Source: Doryteuthis pealeii (taxonomy: Eukaryota; Mollusca; Cephalopoda; Myopsida; Loliginidae). Taken from it: DNA of 64,000 nt. The stretch covers positions 16,616,022-16,680,021 of the forward strand of contig CM042145.1 in assembly GCA_023376005.1 (NCBI GenBank), in the 5' to 3' direction. Positions 20,134 through 30,448 of this stretch are shown here, one piece after another. The stretch's first letter is position 1. Every line of letters begins with the position of its first letter. The notes under the pieces were generated by a model. It saw nothing but the letters and a program-made list of their open reading frames with translations, was not told the DNA's origin and made no database searches. Made by a program: the position numbers and the translations under genes.

Positions 20134-20629
20134 AAAAAAACAACCAACATTGATGCTCTCCAAAGTTCCATAATTGGAGCCTACCATTAGTGTCCTACTC
20201 GAGACCCCTCTTTTTTTAGGGGGAGGTCTCACCCCCTCTGCAGGGGATACTAGCTTATTTTAAATGCCACTGACAGGGTAAGAGACATTATACTTTTGGA
20301 GTGACAAGAAAATTTTATATAAAGAAGAGAAATTACAAGATTGATAACCAATAGGGACAGGTGGTGAGATAGAGTCATGAGAGTCAGTGCTGTCAGTACA
20401 ATCTGATGATTTTCTTTAATTCTATTCTATTCTATAAAAGTTCTAGTTATAACAATTTTTCATCGTTTCCACCTTCTTTAAGTAGTATATATATATAGAT
20501 ACTGCTATGTTATTATTAACTATATACACTAAATATTGTTTTAGAAGAAGAAAGTGAAATATTTGCAATGATACATATATTAGATGATTTTCTTTAACTT
20601 TCTTTTTTTCTTTCGTTTTTTCTTTTATA
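20134..20629. other. Fragment of repeat R and AT-rich spacer
   Basis: 20160-20285 resembles repeat R (CATTAGTGTCC, CCCCCTCTGCAGGGG). The rest is unremarkable. Confidence 0.5.
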
Positions 20630-21522
20630 TCTTATTATAATGGAGATTGCGTGTTTTTCTGTCTGTAACCGAAACTATATTACTAATCGAGTCACAATTC
20701 ACATAGTTATTTACATCACATTCTCCATGATTTGATTTAAACCTCAATTATTAATAAAATTGTTTTACATTATTAATACTGTTGGCCTTATCTACACACT
20801 GTATTTACCGCGTACCCCACTTGTACGGGTCAGGCACAAAGTCCCTATTAACGTGGGACCACCCACAAACCGAAGCTCATGGAGTGGCAGGTGAAAAATT
20901 GCGTCGATCCCGTCGGCATTCCCCCTCAAGGGGGGCGCCTCAGGCACTGGGCAATAAACCCAGCCCTGCCCCTTTAAATCGAGGGGGCAGGTGTTGCCTG
21001 GGGGGATGGCCCCCTGGGATTGACGCTATTAACTCGTAAAGATCCAGGGCCGAAGCCACTGGACCCCCAGCGTGGGCCGGATCTACATACTAATAACATG
21101 CAATTGTATTTATATATACAAAAAATAGCAGGTTGCAGTGTGAATGGGGAGGCTAATTTGCATATTCATATTAAAAATTAGATTTTAATAAACATGTGCT
21201 TAGTATTATTGATTTCAAACTGTTTGGTTTTATCTTAATGAATATGAGGAAAAATCTCTCCAATAAATCTTAAAAGAAATCCTTTAACAAAAAGAAATAA
21301 CTGTAATTCTATTCTTTACTTCCTAATTTAACTAAATAGTTAAATCATGAAAATTTATCAATGAAAGACAGGAGTGAAGAAAAAGCAAGTTTTAGTTGTT
21401 CCCTCTGTTTCAAATCTTTTTATCTGCATTCTTATTTAGTTTCATTAGCCTTTCTAAGATAACAATATTTTATTACATTAAAACTTAAATACTTTCACCT
21501 GGAGGGTGCATATATTTGCTAG
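20630..21522 (+). mobile_element. Helitron family I, copy 2, carrying a GC-rich insert
   Basis: It starts TCTTATTATAATGGAGATTG after A (20629) and ends CTAG before T (21523), with the 3' hairpin slightly decayed (CACCT-GGAGGGTG). It is interrupted by a GC-rich unit at about 20802-21086. The insert is bordered by ATCTACACACT and ATCTACATACT, an 11 bp imperfect duplication. Confidence 0.88.
20802..21086 (+). repeat. GC-rich ~285 bp repeat unit G
   Basis: Strong contrast in composition to its surroundings. Begins GTATTTACCGCGTACCCCAC; contains CACCCACAAACCGAAGCTCA, a CCCCCTCAAGGGGGGC hairpin and GCCCTGCCCCTTTAAATCGA. Ends near GCGTGGGCCGG. Two more copies are in tandem at 23297-23797. ORFs run through it on both strands, but I recognise no protein. 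It could be a retroposed RNA or a LINE segment. Confidence 0.7.
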
Positions 21523-21829
21523 TATATATAAAGAGAGAGATTGGTTGGTTGGATTTTATGACATGTCAACCCTTGTTAGGTTATATTATGCCAAAGATGT
21601 TTTGTTTTATTCATTCTTGTTGGGTATTTGATTTTTTTTTAAACACTTTTTTAAAACTCATTTTTTTATCTATTTAAACGATAGATGGGACCCTAACAGG
21701 TTTTGTTTCATTTGTATTGTTTCAATGCATATTAACCATGGTGGGTCATTTAATGCCAGTAAAGTTTTAAAAGATTTGTAGCGATAGTTTGGAACTCTAT
21801 TTTCTATTTAACCCATAGATGGAACCCTA
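21523..21829. other. AT-rich spacer with short dispersed repeat
   Basis: 21545-21600 matches the GACATGTCAACCCTTGTTAG repeat; otherwise nothing recognised. Confidence 0.45.
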
Positions 21830-22325
21830 ACAGGTACTACCACTTAGGGTCAGAGTGGACCTGGGAGCAATGGTGATGAAGGGGAGCTCCACATTCCTCA
21901 GACCTCCAGAACTGGAACCTCACCATCAGTTTAATGTCATACCCAGGACATGAAAGACCCTCAGCCACTGCCTTACCCTAACAGGTACTACCACTCCAGG
22001 TTAGAGTAGACCAGGGAGCAATCTAGCACCCATATGATAAAAAGGGCTGGGGTTGCCATAAGGGCAATAGGGTTGGGGCAATCATATAGGTGCTAGGGCT
22101 TGACGTGACCAGCCGATTGATTGGAGGGGGCCTCTCCGACTGCCCGTCTAACCCAAGTAAGGGCCAAAGTGGAGTATTGTAAGTCATGGACTGCTCAACC
22201 AGGTTATATCCTTAAGCATCACAGGTCACCACCTACGGCCAAAAGGTGGCCCCCATTGGGGGGAGTCTTACCCCTCTGAAGAGGTGCAGTCGGTGCATTC
22301 TAACACCCCAGCCGACAGGGTGCCA
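21830..22325 (-). repeat. Dispersed repeat family R, inverted copy
   Basis: Reverse of the 16440-17045 copy: CCCTAACAGGTACTACCACT at the left, GAAGAGGTGCAGTCGGTGCA at the right, with an internal ~120 bp duplication of the AACAGGTACTACCACT end. Confidence 0.8.
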
Positions 22326-22499
22326 CTGCCTTTTGCATTGAAAATTGTTATAAAAGACAGTCGGGTCATTTCTCTGTCTTGAAAGAAGACTTGTCTCTAT
22401 GGATATGCGATTTTCCTTGTTCTCACTAAGTGTATGAGGAACCCAAATGCTCAGACAACCTGTCAGCTGGGGCTGTAAGGATGGTTTAAAGTTCAACAT

Positions 22500-22868
22500 G
22501 CTTTAAATACAAATAACTCCGACAAAGGTTAATAGACAAACATTTAATAACACAGCACTTGGATAACAGTAGATACAACGTTCATAATAAGGTAAACAGA
22601 GTTACACAAATAAAGATACACATTCATGAAAGATACAAAGTATAACATAAAAGAGTACAGACATGAGACTAGCGATAGTCCATGCTGTAAAGAACTTACA
22701 GTAATGTAAGGGGGGCGGAGCCCCACGAGAGGGTTTAGATAGAATCTACCCCATGTGGCTCGTAGTTCTGAAAACTATAAAGAGAGAGCGAAGGTTTTGA
22801 AACCGGCGCTTTTATACTGGTGCCCTAGCGGGCATCATGGAACTAAAAGGGGCAGACAACTCCACCCG
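22500..22868 (-). mobile_element. Possible solo LTR
   Basis: On the minus strand a TATA-like stretch (GGTATAAAAGCGCC near 22815) precedes GC-rich sequence and then an AT-rich part with AATAAA-like signals. It sits within repeat R sequences. A segment of similar layout is at 28905-29380. No clear TG..CA boundary or target duplication was found. Confidence 0.3.
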
Positions 22869-23125
22869 GCGAATACAAACTAACGCCACAGGGCTTTAGA
22901 ATTCCCGACTGCACCTCTGCATAGGTGTAAAATCTCCCCCAATGGGGCCACTTTTTGGCCATGGGTGGCGGAATCCTGGTGGCTGAGTAGTCCATGACAT
23001 GCAACACTCCACTTTGGCCCTTACTTAGGCTAGACAAGCAGTTAGAGAGGCCCTCTACGATCAATTGGTTGGTTACGTCAACCCCTAGCACCTATATGAT
23101 TATCCCAACCCTATTGCCCTTATGG
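22869..23125 (+). repeat. Dispersed repeat family R
   Basis: GACTGCACCTCTGCATAGGT, CCTTACTTAGGCTAGACAAG and CACCTATATGATTATCCCAA match the family. Confidence 0.8.
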
Positions 23126-23290
23126 CAACCCCCAGTTAGAAGTTAGAATCCAAGCTTGAAGGATGTAAGGATCTGCGCAGACATCTGGTTTCAGGATTAA
23201 CAATAGAATAAGATCAAAAGTAAATCGAAGTCTTGTGTTTATTATCTAAAAACTAACAATGAAACAGGGCTTCTGATAACGAGAAATTCC
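23126..23290 (+). repeat. LTR fragment related to the solo LTR at 5.1 kb
   Basis: Shares GTTAGAAGTTAGAATCCAAG-like sequence, TAAATCGAAGTCTTGTGTTT, AAAACTAACAATG and CAGGGCTTCT with 5250-5415. Confidence 0.75.
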
Positions 23291-23296
23291 CATAGA

Positions 23297-23797
23297 AGCT
23301 TATGGAGTGGCAGGTGAAAAATTGCGTCGATCCCGTCGGCATTCCCCCTCAAGGGGGGCGCCTCAGGCACTGGGCAATAAACCCAGCCCTGCCCCTTTAA
23401 ATCGAGGGGGCAGGTGTTGCCTGGGGGGATAGCCCCCTGGGATCGACGCTATTAACTCGTAAAGATCCAGGGCCGAAGCCACTGGACCCCCGGCGTTGGC
23501 CGGAGCTACATAGTATTTACCGCGTACCCCACTTGTACGGGTCAGGCACAAAGTCCCTATTAACGTGGGACCACCCACAAGCCGAAGCTCATAGAGTGGC
23601 AGGTGAAAAATTGCGTCGATCCCGTCGGCATTCTCCCTCAAGGGGGGCGCCTCAGGCACTGGGCAATAAACCCAGCCCTGCCCCTTTAAATCGAGAGGGC
23701 AGGTGTTGCCTGGGGGGATAGCTCCCTGGGATCGACGCTATTAACTCGTAAAGATCCAGGGCCGAAGCCACTGGACCCCGGCGTTGGCCGGAGCTAC
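23297..23797 (+). repeat. Tandem pair of GC-rich unit G, 289 bp period
   Basis: GAGTGGCAGGTG occurs at 23305 and 23594, a 289 bp period. The first unit lacks the GTATTTACCGCG start; the second is complete. The block leads directly into the 3' part of Helitron I at the same junction (CTACATACTAATAACATGC) as in copy 2. The locus is therefore derived from an insert-bearing Helitron whose insert was duplicated. Confidence 0.85.
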
Positions 23798-24268
23798 ATA
23801 CTAATAACATGCAATTGTATTTATATATACAACAAAATAGAGGTTTACAGTGTGAATGGGAAGGCTAATTTGCATATTGATCTTAAAAAATTGATTTTAA
23901 TAAATATATGCTTAGTATTATTGATTTCTAATTGTTTGGTTTTATCTTATTGAATATGAGCAAAAATCTCTTCAATAAATCTTAAAAGAAATCCCTTAAC
24001 AAGAAGAAATAACTGTAATATTATTCTTTACTTCCTATTTTAACTAAACAGTTTAATTAAGAAAATTTACCAATGAAAGACAGGAGTAACGGAAAATGAT
24101 GGAAGAGTTAGTTTCAAAGTTATTCTATTTTTCAATCATACCCCCTCTGTTCAAAATCTTTTTATCTACATTCTTATTCAGTTTCATTAGCCTTTCTAAT
24201 TTAATATGATATTTTATTATAAAATTTAACTAAAATACTTGCACCCGGAGGGTGCATATATTTGCTAG
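23798..24268 (+). mobile_element. Helitron family I, copy 3, 5' truncated
   Basis: Matches copy 1 from its middle to the intact hairpin GCACCC-GGA-GGGTGC (24241-24255) and CTAG (24265-24268) before T. The 5' half is replaced by unit G. Confidence 0.88.
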
Positions 24269-24807
24269 TATGAATAATTATGATTATAATCAAACATTTA
24301 GAAATGAATCAAATTTTCTTATAAAATAACCCCTAAGCAGTTGATATGCCATTAAAGAAATAAAACAAACCAAACCAATATAAGTCTGGGTTTTGAATGC
24401 TTAAATTAAAATTGTTTTGAGTTTTGAATCCTAATTCTTAAGATGAGGTTGTCAACATTGTCACTTTCACACAATTAATATACGTGTAAAATGTGTCCTA
24501 CCATTAAATGAGAATCTAGCTTCCCACGGTTTTGAGCTGGATTTTGATCTAAAATTTTCATTGTATTAATGTTTCATCTCTGAAGAATGGCTCCAATTAT
24601 ATACAGTACAAATCATTTTAAACATGTAACCATGTTGAATATGTATTTTTAGTTTTAGGAGTTTTAGAACATAGATTAAATTGTGATTCACTCTCTTTAC
24701 TATTGAAATAACGAATGAAGGCATTCTTTAATCTGGTAATTTCTGGTTGTGTTTAAAATGCTGGAAGTTTAAAATGCATTGTTACAACTTGCTTTTAAAA
24801 AATGAAC
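24269..24807. other. AT-rich sequence
   Basis: The 24335-24385 segment is the dispersed TTGATATGCCATTAAA repeat. Nothing else recognised. Confidence 0.45.
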
Positions 24808-24809
24808 AA

Positions 24810-24860
<51 letters not shown>
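24808..24860. repeat. (TC)n(TA)n microsatellite
   Basis: A TC tract followed by TA. Confidence 0.95.
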
Positions 24861-24867
<7 letters not shown>

Positions 24868-25178
24868 TCTGTAGTTAGGATCTTTCCACGTGTGGTTTAA
24901 CCAAGCTGATGCAGGTAGACCATAAGGAGAGCTCAATCAGCCCCCACCTAAGCCACACCTCATCCAAAGCATAGACCTCCCCGCCTCATTCAAAGAAACT
25001 AAACCTGCCCATCTCAAACTAAGACACCAACCCTCCCTCCCCCAAATTGATAGATTTAAAAGATGTTACTTTGGGAAATTCTCAGTAAGAGTCATGTTCT
25101 TGTGATTACCTGAAGATGCCATATTAATACGGTTGAAATAAATTATTGTAATGAAGCAAGTTTAGAGTTTTTTCTTCA

Positions 25179-25190
<12 letters not shown>
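24868..25190 (+). repeat. Short element with a 3' hammerhead, bounded by (TA)n
   Basis: About 320 bp from GTAGTTAGGATCTTTCCACG to CTTCATTTATTAATATA, with microsatellites on both sides. A hammerhead lies near its 3' end. The 5' part recurs at 25760-25850 in front of the 180 bp array, tying the two to one family. No ORF. Confidence 0.65.
25099..25160 (+). ncRNA. Hammerhead ribozyme, type I, slightly degenerate
   Basis: Stem I is ATTAC (25105-25109) with GTAAT (25148-25152), and beyond an internal loop CTTG with CAAG (25099-25102, 25157-25160). The core is CTGAAGA (25110-25116). Stem II is imperfect (25117-25134). GAAA is at 25135-25138. Stem III is TAA/TTA with a one-base loop (25139-25145). 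The cleavage triplet is ATT. The U-U mismatch at the base of stem II may lower activity. Confidence 0.6.

Positions 25191-25222
<32 letters not shown>
25187..25222. repeat. (TA)n microsatellite
   Basis: Pure TA tract. Confidence 0.95.
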
Positions 25223-25223
<1 letters not shown>

Positions 25224-25224
25224 C

Positions 25225-25425
25225 ATGCCAAACCGTTAACTATTCCTCCTTCTTTCTTTCATCAATATAGTTGCTCTTGATAAAGACCGGTTTTATAAAG
25301 CAACTTTTACAATTGTCTTCATTTAATTTAAAATGATTTCAGTAGAATTATACTTTACAAACCACATAGGTCGAAACAGATATCTGTCAGCATATCATTA
25401 ACATTTGTTTTTCTATCTCTTTTCA

Positions 25426-25460
<35 letters not shown>
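25225..25460 (+). repeat. PLE-type fragment and (TA)n
   Basis: TTGCTCTTGATAAAGACCGG (25270) and GGTCGAAACAGATATCTGTC (25370) are the two halves of the hammerhead-like motif that is continuous at 62028-62075, here split by about 75 bp. A (TA)n tract follows at 25432-25460. Confidence 0.5.
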
Positions 25461-25465
<5 letters not shown>

Positions 25466-25479
25466 ATATTGAGAAAAAA

Positions 25480-25700
25480 ATGAAAAAACAAAGTTTTAAA
25501 TATATAAAAATAGATATATAAAATAGATAAAAAATTTCTTATTTCCTTCCATATACCAACAAATGCCCTGAAGATGATCTAATTACTAGATCGAAACACT
25601 GCAGCGTCGGCCAATAAACTCACCACTTAACCCATTTAAACTGGTGTTTTTTCATTTTTTTCTCAATATATTACATACCGTCGGATTCACTTCCTTTCTT

Positions 25701-25705
<5 letters not shown>
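25480..25705 (+). repeat. PLE-type 3' end
   Basis: Ends in TACCGTCGGATTCACTTCC immediately before (CA)n(TA)n, the same terminal motif as the PLE remnant at 13376. Contains the hammerhead-like motif at 25565-25611. Confidence 0.65.
25565..25611 (+). ncRNA. Hammerhead-like motif
   Basis: Stem I GCC/GGC (25565-25567, 25609-25611); CTGAAGA (25568-25574); one bulged T; stem II GATCTA/TAGATC (25576-25592); GAAA (25593-25596); stem III an imperfect CACTG/CAGCG; GTC cleavage triplet ending at 25608. The bulge and the stem III mismatch make activity doubtful. Confidence 0.5.
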
Positions 25706-25749
<44 letters not shown>

Positions 25750-25754
25750 TTTTG

Positions 25755-26950
25755 TTCTGGTAATTAGGATCATTCCCTGTGTAGTTTAACCGTTGTGATA
25801 CAGGTAAACTGTAGTGAGAGCTCGATGTGCCTAGTGCCAGTGAGTGGACAGACAGAGCAATATATTCAATAAATGAAGGAAAAAAACTTTAAATTTGCTT
25901 CATTGTAATAATTTATTTCAACTGCATTACTGCAGTATCTTCAGGCATGAGAAAAATCATGGATATTACTGAAAAAATTCCCAAGAAACAGCAGAGTACT
26001 AGCAGTGATTGGCCAAGAGAGATCACATGGTTCTTGCCGAGTCTATAAGTAAAAGCGGGCATCTAGCACACACCTTATACCCAAAAAAGTCAACACTTAG
26101 TAGTAGGGCAGACTGGGTTCTCTAGCCTTGGTAGGGTAACTGGTCTAGGAGAAAGACTTTGAATTCAAAATCAGGAGGTGGTGTCTTCAGCCTCATTCTG
26201 GAAATTCCATCAGAGAAACTTATACCAAATTGTATAGCATATATTCTACCTTCACAATTCTGTGAAGGAATCGGGCAGTAGCTTAAGGAAACGGTGACAA
26301 AAGAACATAAAACAATGATATAGAAATAATAGAAATAATGTGGGAAGTGTGTTGCCTTTGAAGAAATTTGATAGTCGGGGTAGGTCAATGTAAGGAGAAC
26401 TAGGTCAATGAATAGTGAAAAACTTTGAATTTACTTCGTTGTAATAATTTATTTCAACTGCATTACTGCAGTATCTTCAGGCATGAGAAAAAACATAGAT
26501 ATAACTGAAAAAATTCCCAATGCGGTTGAATTAAATTATTGCAATGAAGCAAATTTGTTGAGTGGACAGACAGAGTAATGTATTCAATAAATGAAGGAAA
26601 AAACTTTGAATTTACTTCATTGTAATAATTTATTTCAACTGCATTACTGCAGCATCTTCAGGCATGAGAAAAATCATGGATATAACTGAAAAAATTCCCA
26701 ATGCGGTTGAATTAAATTATTGCAATGAAGCAAATTTGTGAGTGGACAGACAGAGTAATGTATTCAATAAATGAAGGAAAAAACTTTGAATTTACTTCAT
26801 TGTAATAATTTATTTCAACTGCATTACTGCAGCATCTTCAGGCATGAGAAAAATCATGGATATAACTGAAAAAATTCCCAATGCAGTTGAATTAAATTAT
26901 TGCAATGAAGCAAATTTTAAGTTTTTTCCTTCATTTATTGAATATATATA
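25755..26950 (-). repeat. Tandem array of ~180 bp units each with a hammerhead-like motif
   Basis: AGTGGACAGACAGAGTAATG occurs at 26561 and 26741, exactly 180 bp apart, with a further diverged copy near 25844. CTGAAGA on the minus strand is at 25938-25944, 26474-26480, 26655-26661 and 26835-26841. In each, stem II is a perfect or near-perfect ACTGCA/TGCAGT hairpin with GTAA loop, then GAAA, then TAA/TTA stem III. Stem I is poor. The plus strand holds an extra half-motif (GCGGTTGAAT) per unit. A SINE II fragment interrupts the array near 26100-26170. Confidence 0.75.
26100..26172 (-). repeat. SINE family II fragment
   Basis: GGGCAGACTGGGTTCTCTAG and CTGGTCTAGGAGAAAGACTT are the reverse of the family II body. 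Confidence 0.7.
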
Positions 26951-27140
26951 TTAAATTCTGTTAATTCCCTGATTTTTTTCTTTCAACGGGGTGACGTATG
27001 ATGGTAGAATCTAGATCCATTAAGTTCGATTTAACCTGTATGGTGAATGTAAGCATTCCATTTCTTTAGGATTTTCTTCTTTTTGTATATGACAAGGACA
27101 TTTCATTGGGGATATTTTGGCCAACTACTTCATCCCAAAT

Positions 27141-27680
27141 AAACATTCGGTAATTTATGAGGAAGTGCGTCCCGGTCTCCTGCCTCAGAAATTGCTACCC
27201 GGTGATTATTAAGATAACGTCCCCAGCTATGTCGTCTCGGTGGTGTTACTTGAAAGAAAACAACCAACTTAGGGCGTTAAATGTATTTTAGAGGAGGAGG
27301 GGGGGGGGCTTCTCTTTTTTTGTCTTAATTCTTATTTATTTATCGTAATTTGTTTAGAAATTTATTCATAGAAATTTGTCGTAATTCTTGTTTAGATATG
27401 AAGATGAATATCTATCTATCTATCTATCTACCTCAATTTGTTCATTTTTTACTTTGTTTATATATATCTATCCACCCATCTCCATTTGTTCATATCAAAA
27501 AAGAGAAGCCCCCCCCCTCCTCTAAAATACATTTAACGCCCTAAGTTGGTTGTTTTCTTTCAAGTAACATCGCTGAGACGACATTACTGGGGACGTTATT
27601 TTAATAGTCACCAGGTAGCAATTTCTGAGGCAGGAGACCGGGACACACTTCCTCATAAATTACCAAACATTCAGAATTTT
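27141..27680. mobile_element. Foldback element with ~180 bp arms
   Basis: The left arm (27141-27322, AAACATTCGGTAATTTATGA through GGAGGAGGGGGG) returns inverted at 27498-27676 (CCCCCCCCTCCTC through AATTACCAAACATTC). The 175 bp centre contains TATC repeats. The arms are about 95 percent alike by eye. No transposase. Either a MITE or an inverted duplication. Confidence 0.8.
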
Positions 27681-28067
27681 GGATTTATAAATGACAAATG
27701 TTTAAGGAAGATTTTTTTTTTATTATTTGATATTTCACCAATGAAAAAAATCCAACAAATTTTATAAAAAAATATCTTTATTACAATATATACATAATGT
27801 AGATTGACTTTTAGAAAATGAATGATTTAAATGATACAAAAGAAATAGTTGAGTAAAAAAAAATAATAAAAATATGAATAAAACAAATGATATAATTAGG
27901 TACAAAATATAAATGCAAAATTTGCACATTTGAAAAAAAAAAAAAAAATGAAAAATAAAATAAAATAAAATTTATAAACAAATTTTCTTAAAATGTCATT
28001 TGGTAAAAATAAAAAAATTTATAAAACAAAAAAAAATTCATAAACAAAATTTCTTAAAACGTCATTT

Positions 28068-28103
<36 letters not shown>

Positions 28104-28260
28104 CATTTGGTAAAACCATTTTTCTTAACAACTACAAAATATTAATAACAAGTTTATTTTAAACATTTACAAAAATTAAAGAATAATTACTGTACTTATT
28201 TGTCATAAATACAATTATTATTTTTCCTTTAGATTATCATCTTGGTTGTTATTTCTCTGA
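27681..28260. other. A-rich sequence
   Basis: Long A runs (28071-28100 and others) and no recognisable feature. Confidence 0.5.
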
Positions 28261-28270
28261 ATTTGTCCAA

Positions 28271-28330
28271 GAAATACCTGAAGAAGGCCAGAGGGCACAT
28301 CGGCCGAAACGTTGTACAGATAACAATAAA
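28271..28330 (+). ncRNA. Hammerhead-like motif, incomplete
   Basis: CTGAAGA (28278-28284), a GGCC/GGCC stem II, GAAA (28306-28309), then GTTGTAC. Stem I pairing is absent, so it is probably a decayed PLE-type motif. An AATAAAG string follows at 28325. Confidence 0.35.
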
Positions 28331-28477
28331 GATGAGGACAATAGTCTGAATAATCCAAATAATACATCTTAGTTGTTTTTTGCTCCCTCCTCTATCCAGG
28401 CAATGCTCGGTAGCCACTTTTAGTTTACATTAAATTACATATATATATTATGATAATGTAAAACTGATAATTTGCAC

Positions 28478-28677
28478 GGTTATTTCCTATAAGTCAAACA
28501 TGATCAAAGGGGAACCACTCTTGACTGATAAATTATTTATTTATTTATTGATCTACTAGGAAAAAAGAAGACGGGGTTAGTGTTAGGGTTAGGGTTAGTT
28601 TAATGGGAAATTAAATAAATAATTTATCAGTCAAGAGTGGTTCCCCTTTGATCATGTTAGACTTATAGGAAATAACA
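28478..28677. mobile_element. MITE family T2, copy 2
   Basis: Same ends as 7366-7562 (GGTTATTTCCTATAA; CTTATAGGAAATAAC) with the core now reading GGGGTTAGTGTTAGGGTTAG, i.e. inverted relative to copy 1. Flanks ATTTGCAC (28470-28477) and AGTTGCAC (28678-28685) match at 7 of 8 positions. Confidence 0.85.
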
Positions 28678-28782
28678 AGTTGCACAAACCGGCAGTCAAT
28701 GATTTGCGTACCAGCACCGGTACGCATACCACCATTTAAAGTAGCACTGGTCTAGAATATCCCTCAAACTCTTTAAAAGACA

Positions 28783-28873
28783 ACTAACTTCCTCTAGATC
28801 ATTAAAGTTAAGCAGCAATGAGGCTGTTCAATACTTAGATGGGTGACCACTTAAGCAGCAGCGGATACTGACT
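28783..28873 (+). repeat. 5S rRNA-derived SINE fragment
   Basis: The best-preserved 5S-like copy: AGATCATTAAAGTTAAGCAG, then TTCAATACTTAGATGGGTGA and CCACTTAAGC, matching the order of 5S internal promoter blocks, with many substitutions. Confidence 0.75.
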
Positions 28874-28904
28874 TGGTACTAGTATAAGAATAGAATGGGT
28901 TCTT

Positions 28905-29380
28905 ATAATACATTAGAAATCTCTGAGTAACCTTCCAACGTACGTGAAAATATATGAATTAAATCCGAACAAAGAAGTAAAACATAACAATACAGACTTT
29001 ATTGTCTGAGCACGTGGAGAATGACATACATGAAAAGATACAAAACAGGTAGGACAAAAGTCCTTTGAAAGTGAGAAAGAGTTCATAAAGAATATGAGAG
29101 TCACTTACTGATAGTCGGAGGTGGGGGGGGAGAGAGGTCTCCTACTTAATGCACAGAGACACCATGCGTCTAGCTCATGTTTTGTGGATGCTAGACCAAG
29201 AGAAAGTGAGCAAGAAATCCCCAGACTGCTGTTTAAATACCCAGCTAGTAGTGTCCCCAAGTGGCGAAAACCCTAGCTGCAAGTGAAGATAACCCTATTG
29301 GAGACAAGTCCATTCCAGCAGGGGCAGACAATCACTACACTAGTAATTTGACAAGTGCAGATGGTAATGAAACAGTTAAA
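28905..29380 (-). mobile_element. Possible solo LTR
   Basis: Moderately GC-rich segment placed between a 5S-derived SINE and repeat R, with layout like 22500-22868. Boundaries not found. Confidence 0.25.
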
Positions 29381-29389
29381 TTCATGGGT

Positions 29390-29770
29390 AGTGACCGGTG
29401 ATGCTCACGGATGGAATCCTTGTGGCTGAGCAGTCAATGACATGCAACACACCACTTTGGCCCTTACTTAGGCTAGAAGGGTGATCGGAGAGTCCCCCTC
29501 CAATCAATTGGCTTGTCACGTCAAACCCTAGCACATGATTGCCCAATCCTATTGGTTTTATGGTAACATCCCTAATCCTTTTTATCCTATAGGTGCTAGA
29601 AAGCGGTGGCTGAGGGTTTTAAACTGGGGATGGTATTAAACTTCATCTAGTAGTGAAGTTCCAATTCTGGAGTTCTGAGGAGTGTGGAGTACCCCTTCAT
29701 TGTTATTACTCCCAGGCCTACTCTTACCCAGAGAGGTAGTACCTGTTAGGGTCTCATCTATGGGTTAAAT
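29390..29770 (+). repeat. Dispersed repeat family R
   Basis: CATGCAACACACCACTTTGG, CCCTTACTTAGGCTAGAAGG and TGTTAGGGTCTCATCTATGG match the family. Confidence 0.8.
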
Positions 29771-30448
29771 AGTTCCAAAAATGAGTTTTTAAAAAAGGTG
29801 TTTAAAAAAAAAAAATCAAATACCCAACAAGAATGAAGAAAACAAAGTGTCATAAAATAACCTAACAAGGGTTGACATGACATAAAAATCCAACCAACTA
29901 AAAATTTTGATAATGGTCTTTCTTTAAAAAAAAAAAGTAATTAAAATCTAAAGTTTAAATAATTCCTAATTTTTTTGGGGGAAAAAAACAACATAATTTT
30001 TGTCTAAAAAAAAAAAAAAAAACAAACAAAAAACCCCCCAAAAAACTGTTTAATGTAAAACTGAACCTTCCGCTCTTTGAAAACGTTGATCATTATTGTT
30101 ATTGTTTAATCTAATAAAAGTAAACATGAAGTTTTAAACAATCCAATTGATTGTTATGATAAAACAAATTTTTCAGTGATAAAAATTAGAGCTTCTTTGT
30201 TTTTTTTTGTTTTTTTTTCACAAACAAGAAAAAACTTAACATATTTATAATTACATTTTCAAAAATACATTTTTCAATAATTGCATTTTCAAAAATACGT
30301 TTTTTTAAAAATAGAATATTTGTAAAAACAAAGTCCATGTCAAAAAATTTCACACCAATCATTTATATTTATAACATTTTTATAATGCATTAAAAAAATT
30401 TGTTTTCTCTATAAAAATTCATTTTTAAGAGGAAAATTTCTGCTAGAT
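29771..30448. other. AT-rich sequence
   Basis: Dispersed TTGACATGACATAAA repeat at about 29850-29900; A/T homopolymers; no gene. Confidence 0.45.

Noticed and set aside
20782..21039. 85-codon ORF as a gene
   Set aside because: It runs through GC-rich repeat unit G, which is open in several frames on both strands; its counterpart at 23.5 kb differs in length and start.
28271..28330. Complete hammerhead ribozyme
   Set aside because: Core bases look right but no stem I pairing can be drawn; listed only as a decayed motif.
28783..28873. Functional 5S rRNA gene
   Set aside because: Too many substitutions and no complete 120 nt 5S; other copies are equally decayed.
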